DNA of 10,225 nucleotides from Paracoccaceae bacterium (GTDB taxonomy: Bacteria; Pseudomonadota; Alphaproteobacteria; Rhodobacterales; Rhodobacteraceae). Both the position numbers and the translations under genes were made by a program. Under the pieces are notes generated by a model that ran no database searches, was not told the origin of the DNA, and was given only the letters and a program-made list of their open reading frames with translations. Position 1 is the first letter of the stretch; each line of letters opens with the position of its first letter. This document shows, one piece after another, positions 6,915-10,225 of this stretch. The DNA lies in contig JABSSB010000099.1 in NCBI GenBank assembly GCA_013214715.1, forward strand, positions 1 through 10,225. Direction: 5' to 3'.

Positions 6915-6936
6915 GGCGCATCATAAAGGATGCGCC
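6915..6936. terminator. Hairpin between convergent genes, possible bidirectional terminator
   Basis: GGCGCATC (6915-6922) and GATGCGCC (6929-6936) form a perfect 8-bp stem with a 6-base loop. It lies 10 bp past the stop of the small membrane-protein gene and contains the stop and last codons of the convergent dehydrogenase gene. Neither side has a proper T-tract: TTTT at 6911-6914 precedes it on the plus strand and so reads as A's after the stem on the minus strand. It may slow polymerase or protect 3' ends rather than act as a classical intrinsic terminator. Confidence 0.4.
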
Positions 6937-7562
6937 TGACCATCCCATGTTTCGAAACAACCTGTGCTGTCTATCGACAAAGTCCTGAAGCGTTCGACAA
7001 GGCCTATTGCAGCCTCTTGCGGCGAAATCTCAGCTGACGCGCCCCCCATATCGGTACGAACCCAACCGGGATGGTAAATGCCGACGGCAATACCCTCGGG
7101 GCGTAAATCCGTCGCGAGATTGCGGCCCAGATTGATCGCAGCCGCCTTTGTCGCGCGATACACATAAGACCCGCCTGGTGCTCGGGCCTGCGATCCCATC
7201 TGAGAGGCGATAATCGCGACCTTCCCAGCGTCCGATCGACGCAACGCGGGCAACAGGACCCGGATCGTTTCGGCCACGCCGACCACGTTCACGGCAAAAC
7301 TATCGTGCCAGATCGTGGGTGTCAGATCGTCAAAGCCAAGGCCGCGATCTTCAAAGACGCCCGCATTGCAGACCAGCAGATCCAACGACCGGTCAGCAAA
7401 AACATCGCCCAAAGCATTCACGCTTTCTGGATCGGTGACATCCAAGGATAGACCGACACTGCCATCTCTTGATGTGCCCTGCGCACTCAGGCCCAAATCG
7501 GCATATCGTTGGATAATCGCTGCACCAATGCCGCGCGTGCCACCAGTGATCAGAATACTCAT
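6921..7562 (-). CDS. Short-chain dehydrogenase/reductase (SDR family)
   Basis: The 213-residue protein has the classical SDR layout on a Rossmann fold. The dinucleotide-binding motif is TGGTRGIG (residues 6-13), followed by an Asp at the end of LSLDVTD (D41), LLVCNAG (NAG at 66-68), catalytic Ser near residue 120 in IIASQMGS, and the YxxxK pair Y135/K139 in YVYRATKAA. HPGWVRTDMGG is the usual post-catalytic segment. It should be an NAD(P)(H)-dependent oxidoreductase in the cytoplasm; the substrate is unknown. At 213 residues it is short for the family (usually about 250), resembling C-factor/CsgA-like SDRs. I chose ATG 7562 because a longer frame would place 17 extra residues before the nucleotide-binding strand and overlap the upstream gene. 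It begins 1 bp after the DUF1178 stop codon and lacks a good Shine-Dalgarno, so translational coupling is likely. Confidence 0.9.
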   Translation of the reverse strand: MSILITGGTRGIGAAIIQRYADLGLSAQGTSRDGSVGLSLDVTDPESVNALGDVFADRSLDLLVCNAGVFEDRGLGFDDLTPTIWHDSFAVNVVGVAETIRVLLPALRRSDAGKVAIIASQMGSQARAPGGSYVYRATKAAAINLGRNLATDLRPEGIAVGIYHPGWVRTDMGGASAEISPQEAAIGLVERFRTLSIDSTGCFETWDGQAHPL

Positions 7563-7563
7563 G

Positions 7564-7998
7564 TCAGTTTGTCTTTCGATTGCTCGCAAACGGTAGCGGC
7601 ACCACCGGCACACCGTCTTCGATCAAAGCCTTGGCATCTTCCGGACGGGCTTCACCGCGAATCGCGCGTTCCGGCGTATCGCCGTCATGCATGGCACGGG
7701 CTTCGCGTACGAAATTCTTGCCGACATCCTCGGTATTGGCTTCGATATGTGCCTTCATCTCTGCCATGGCTCGTTCCGCTTCTGACCCCGGCGCCGTCAA
7801 CGGACCTGGAGCGGGCGCTTCGGCAGCGCTGCGCGCCGGCCGAACACGCGGCGCCATGACCGCTTTTTCCACCTTGCTGCTGCCACAGACGGCGCAGGTC
7901 ACCATGCCGTCGGCAGCGAGCTTTTCAAAAGCCGAAGCCGACTGAAACCAGCTGTCAAAGTCGTGGCCTTTGTCGCATCTGAGAGCGTATTGGATCAT
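7564..7998 (-). CDS. DUF1178-family zinc-ribbon protein
   Basis: This 144-residue protein matches the DUF1178 family, common in alpha- and betaproteobacteria and of unknown function. It starts MIQYALRCDKGHDFDSWFQS, with C8 and H12, followed by TCAVCGSSKVEKAVMAPRV (C35 and C38); these four residues could bind Zn2+. After a linker rich in Ala and Pro (about residues 55-70) comes a helical C-terminal part (AMAEMKAHIEANTEDVGKNF and a segment with ERAIRGEARPEDAKALIEDG). The start at ATG 7998 is chosen because the family begins at this MIxYAL motif; the 19 residues of a longer frame do not look conserved. Its Shine-Dalgarno is poor. The SDR gene begins 1 bp downstream and the Nudix gene ends 71 bp upstream. 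The repeated 'AxxExGxPVVPLP' type ending (EDGVPVVPLPF) is typical of the family. Confidence 0.88.
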   Translation of the reverse strand: MIQYALRCDKGHDFDSWFQSASAFEKLAADGMVTCAVCGSSKVEKAVMAPRVRPARSAAEAPAPGPLTAPGSEAERAMAEMKAHIEANTEDVGKNFVREARAMHDGDTPERAIRGEARPEDAKALIEDGVPVVPLPFASNRKTN

Positions 7999-8069
7999 CG
8001 TGTCATCATGTGTCTGTCGATGAACTAGATGTATCGATCCTGCGAAAGGATTCAAGCCGGGGTCAGCCC

Positions 8070-8537
8070 CTACCGGTTCAGCGATTTGCGATCAAATTTG
8101 CGCAACAGCAACGCCAGACCAGGCACTTCGACCTTTGAGGCCGCTTTGCGCGGGGTCAGCCATTTACGGCGGCGCTGGCCCTTTTCAGGGAAATCATCGG
8201 CCAGTTCAGTTACTTCAATCGCGTGAACCGTGACGATGCACGGAATGCTTTGGCTTTCATCGATTACTTTGAGGTAAAAGAACCGTCCGATTTCGCGTGG
8301 ATGGACCCGCCCTTTCACGCCAGCTTCTTCCCAGGCTTCGATTGCGGCGGTCTGGGACGCCTTCTTACCTGGCATGGGCCAACCTTTGGGCAACAGCCAT
8401 TGGCCGGTGCCGCGCGTTGTGATCATCAAGACCTCAAGCTGATCATCTTCAATGCGATAGCAGATCGCTGCGTTTTGTTCGCGCGTTCGGCCTCTTGCCT
8501 GGGCCTCCAGTTTTTTTGCGTCTTGTCGCGACAGCAT
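8070..8537 (-). CDS. Nudix hydrolase
   Basis: The 155-residue protein has a Nudix fold: beta strands around NAAICYRI and LEVLMITTR, LLPKGWPMPGK, then the Nudix box from G52 to V74 ending IEAWEEAGV. The catalytic acidic residues E67, E70 and E71 are present. Compared with the consensus (G-x5-E-x7-R-E-U-x-E-E-x-G-U), the first Glu is K58 and the Arg is I66. The LPKGW...EAWEEAG pattern resembles the diphosphoinositol-polyphosphate/diadenosine-polyphosphate hydrolase-like subgroup, but the substrate cannot be set from sequence. Such enzymes cleave nucleoside or other diphosphates linked to a moiety X, using Mg2+. Start ATG 8537 has AGGAGA at a suitable distance; an upstream in-frame start at 8624 would add 29 unlikely residues. 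It ends in TAG, 71 bp before the DUF1178 gene. Confidence 0.87.
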   Translation of the reverse strand: MLSRQDAKKLEAQARGRTREQNAAICYRIEDDQLEVLMITTRGTGQWLLPKGWPMPGKKASQTAAIEAWEEAGVKGRVHPREIGRFFYLKVIDESQSIPCIVTVHAIEVTELADDFPEKGQRRRKWLTPRKAASKVEVPGLALLLRKFDRKSLNR

Positions 8538-8652
8538 TTGCTCTTTCTCCTGTCCGGCTGTTTCCCAGCCGTGTTGGCACCCCACTCCTCTGGGATAACC
8601 TTTGTCTATACAAAGTATCGGCAATCACGGGGATTGAAAACCCCGCAGCCCA
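8538..8652 (-). other. Intergenic region between EcsC-family and Nudix genes with two short hairpins
   Basis: This 115-bp gap holds two short inverted repeats. CGGGG (8628-8632) pairs with CCCCG (8641-8645) across an 8-base loop, close after the EcsC-family stop codon, and could be a weak transcription end. CTTTG (8600-8604) pairs with CAAAG (8611-8615) across 6 bases; on the minus strand its loop reads TATAGA, a partial -10 match without a clear -35. A promoter for the Nudix gene here is possible but not demonstrated. Confidence 0.25.
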
Positions 8653-9426
8653 TCATCGCGATGGATGCATGCGGCTGAGCAGAGCCGCTTCAAGCTCTAC
8701 CACAGGCAAACCAGTATCCGCCGCCAAACGTCGTAAACCGAAATGAACCTGTGACACGATATCGTAATGGCGCGTGTACAAAAGGTTGACCCCCGCACCC
8801 GCCGCAGCCCCCAGAACAGGCACAACCTGAAGCGCAGCTTTCTTGCCCATTGCAACGGCAAGGCGCGGGGCAACCACCTGCACCATCCGAAACAGGGTTT
8901 CTCCACTCGCCGCAAGACGCACAGACAAAAACCCCGCATCGGCCCCGTCATCAGAGGTCAGCGGCCCGGAATCCGCAAAAACGCGCAGCGAGTCAAAGGC
9001 CGCATTGTCGGCCCGCGGATCAAACCCATGCGCGGCGCCAACCTGTTGAATGCGGCGCAAAAGCAGCGTCACCGTAGCCGGGATTTCCGCGGCGGTCGCA
9101 GTCACCCCGCCCACGCCACCCAAGGCGCCCAAACCGGCGGTCAGCCCAGTTTCTGCCCAGCGCGGTTGTGGCGGCAGCCTATGGGACTGACGCGCCACCC
9201 GCGCTGCCATCCACAAGGCACGCTCACTGCTTTTGTTCAGCCCCTCGCGCAAGGACGCTGGTAAACGGTCCAACAGCGTTTCAGCCTGAAGGCCAAGCCG
9301 CGACAGCATTTCGACCCCTGACGTTTGACTTTGACGATAGAGCGTGGCCAGTCGGTCAAGCTCTGCCTCCGGGTCCGGCGGAAGCGGGCATGTCACGGGG
9401 CTGTCAAAGTCAGGTATGGCGCGCAT
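8653..9426 (-). CDS. EcsC-family protein
   Basis: The 257-residue protein matches the EcsC family (named after the third gene of the Bacillus subtilis ecsABC operon); its biochemical role is unknown. The N-terminal third is helical and charged. A Gly/Ala-rich hydrophobic stretch at about residues 94-125 (GLTAGLGALGGVGGVTATAA, then EIPATVTLLLRRIQQVG and HGFDP) is the family hallmark, and a second one lies at about 197-217 (ALQVVPVLGAAAGAGVNLLY). These may associate with the membrane, but they are not clear transmembrane helices. No catalytic motif is evident. The ATG at 9426 lacks a strong Shine-Dalgarno. The GNAT gene ends 31 bp upstream on the same strand, which suggests a common transcript. 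Confidence 0.85.
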   Translation of the reverse strand: MRAIPDFDSPVTCPLPPDPEAELDRLATLYRQSQTSGVEMLSRLGLQAETLLDRLPASLREGLNKSSERALWMAARVARQSHRLPPQPRWAETGLTAGLGALGGVGGVTATAAEIPATVTLLLRRIQQVGAAHGFDPRADNAAFDSLRVFADSGPLTSDDGADAGFLSVRLAASGETLFRMVQVVAPRLAVAMGKKAALQVVPVLGAAAGAGVNLLYTRHYDIVSQVHFGLRRLAADTGLPVVELEAALLSRMHPSR

Positions 9427-9457
9427 CTGTCTTAGATCGGCATGTCTCGCGTCAGTT

Positions 9458-9946
9458 TCAACCTGCTGCGCAGCTTTCGACCACTCCGGTCACGCCATCC
9501 CAGGCACCGGCTTGCAGCGCAAGGCCCAGCACGCGGTCGGGATTGGTCGGGGGCGGCAGGATCAGGCCCCTTAGTCCCTCAAACCCGAAACGGCTGTAAT
9601 AAGGTGCATCTCCAACCAAAAGCACACGCGCCCAACCAAGCCTGCGGGCCATGTCCAGACTGTCACGGATCAGTGCCGCGCCAAGCCCTTCGCCTTGATG
9701 GATCGGATGCACCGCAACCGGCCCAAGCAGCAGCACCGCTGCCCCGGACACTTGCACCGGCCAATAGCGGATCGCCCCCGCGATTGCAGCGTCTTCATTA
9801 ATGGCGACAAGGTTCAGTGCGGCCACAGGGTCCCCACCATCGCGCAGCCTGTAAGACGACAATGCTTCACGGCCCGGCGCGAAACACAGGTCGTAAAGCG
9901 CCTCGACCTCCCACCAATCTTCGGCTGTTTCCTGGCGCAGCTGCAC
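9458..9946 (-). CDS. GNAT-family N-acetyltransferase (YhbS-like)
   Basis: This 162-residue protein is a GCN5-related N-acetyltransferase, which transfers acetyl from acetyl-CoA to an amine of a small molecule or protein. The central strand LLLGPVAVHP leads into the CoA pyrophosphate-binding loop QGEGLGAAL (residues 84-92, the Q/RxxGxG/A motif), followed by the helix ALIRDSLDMARRLG and VLLVGDAPYYSRFGF (108-122), which is typical of the YhbS-like subgroup. The substrate is unknown. The start codon is GTG with only a weak upstream AGG, so the exact start is less certain than the fold. It is the first gene of the leftward five-gene run, divergent from the flavin-reductase-like gene 83 bp away. 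Confidence 0.87.
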   Translation of the reverse strand: MQLRQETAEDWWEVEALYDLCFAPGREALSSYRLRDGGDPVAALNLVAINEDAAIAGAIRYWPVQVSGAAVLLLGPVAVHPIHQGEGLGAALIRDSLDMARRLGWARVLLVGDAPYYSRFGFEGLRGLILPPPTNPDRVLGLALQAGAWDGVTGVVESCAAG

Positions 9947-10029
9947 GATCCGGCCTGTCTTTTGTCGTTTTTTCGTGGAAATCGCCCTAGCACGGCCCTA
10001 GGCCATGAGCAAACAAGACGGAGAGACCC
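9947..10029. promoter_or_regulatory. Divergent intergenic region, GNAT / flavin reductase-like
   Basis: This 83-bp gap must carry the start signals of two divergent genes. The string GCCCTAG occurs twice, at 9984-9990 and 9995-10001, 11 bp apart on the same face of the helix, which could be a binding site. GGAG at 10020-10023 is the ribosome-binding site of the rightward gene. I could not identify convincing -35/-10 boxes in either direction. Confidence 0.3.
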
Positions 10030-10225
10030 ATGTTCTATCGCCCCGAGAATGGCCACGGCCTGCCCCACAACCCGTTCAACGCCATTATCTCGCCCCGCCC
10101 AATTGGCTGGATTTCGACCCTTGACCACGACGGCGTGCTGAACCTGGCGCCCTACTCGTTTTTCAATGCCGTGGCCTATGTGCCGCCTCAGGTGATGTTC
10201 GCCTCGACCTCGGCCAAACCGGATC
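10030..10225 (+). CDS. Flavin reductase-like (FMN-binding split barrel) protein, 3' end outside window
   Basis: Only the first 65 residues are inside the window. They start MFYRPENGHGLPHNPFNAIIS and continue with SPRPIGWISTLDHDGVLNLAPYSFFNAVAYVPPQVMFAST, the N-terminal part of the flavin reductase-like/flavoredoxin family. PRPIGWIST and NLAPYSFFNAV are the strands and loops that hold FMN in this fold. Family members bind FMN and either reduce it with NAD(P)H for a partner oxygenase or act as small flavoproteins; the partner, if any, would lie beyond the right edge. The ATG at 10030 has GGAG six bases upstream. It is divergent from the GNAT gene. Confidence 0.85.
   Translation, partial: MFYRPENGHGLPHNPFNAIISPRPIGWISTLDHDGVLNLAPYSFFNAVAYVPPQVMFASTSAKPD

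Noticed and set aside
8628..8645. CGGGG/CCCCG hairpin as an intrinsic terminator of the EcsC-family gene.
   Set aside because: The stem is only 5 bp with an 8-base loop and no T-tract follows on the minus strand, so I do not call it a terminator.

Overview
The window looks like a chromosomal segment of an alphaproteobacterium, most likely a marine Rhodobacteraceae (roseobacter-type) strain. The basis is moderately high GC, the protein sequence style, a GAF-PtsI type PtsP next to lysC, and a DUF1178 zinc-ribbon protein. No 16S rRNA or other decisive marker is present. I see no tRNA, rRNA, CRISPR array, insertion sequence or phage gene. Coding density is high and the window reads as ordinary core or shell chromosome rather than an accessory island.

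Left part (plus strand, 1-2919): the 3' end of a single-domain globin, a NarL/FixJ-type response regulator with no kinase beside it, and a YtcJ-like metal-dependent amidohydrolase. A perfect 8-5-8 inverted repeat with an extra half-site lies between globin and regulator and is the best operator candidate in the window.

Middle (minus strand, 2912-6432): lysC (aspartate kinase) followed 41 bp later by ptsP (enzyme I of the nitrogen PTS), a likely two-gene transcription unit. ptsP ends in an 8-bp convergent overlap with the amidohydrolase gene. lysC carries an in-frame ATG at codon 251 behind a strong Shine-Dalgarno, at about the place where class II aspartokinases of other bacteria start a separate beta subunit. 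A 232-bp AT-rich region separates lysC from a divergent small gene for a tail-anchored-looking membrane protein of unknown function.

Right part (minus strand, 6921-9946): five co-directed genes, transcribed in the order GNAT acetyltransferase, EcsC-family protein, Nudix hydrolase, DUF1178 zinc-ribbon protein, short-chain dehydrogenase. The last two are 1 bp apart and probably translationally coupled. At the right edge a divergent flavin-reductase-like gene begins and runs off the window.

I found no obviously new multi-gene system. The points most worth checking are the lysC internal start, the palindrome in front of the response regulator, and the small membrane protein opposite lysC.
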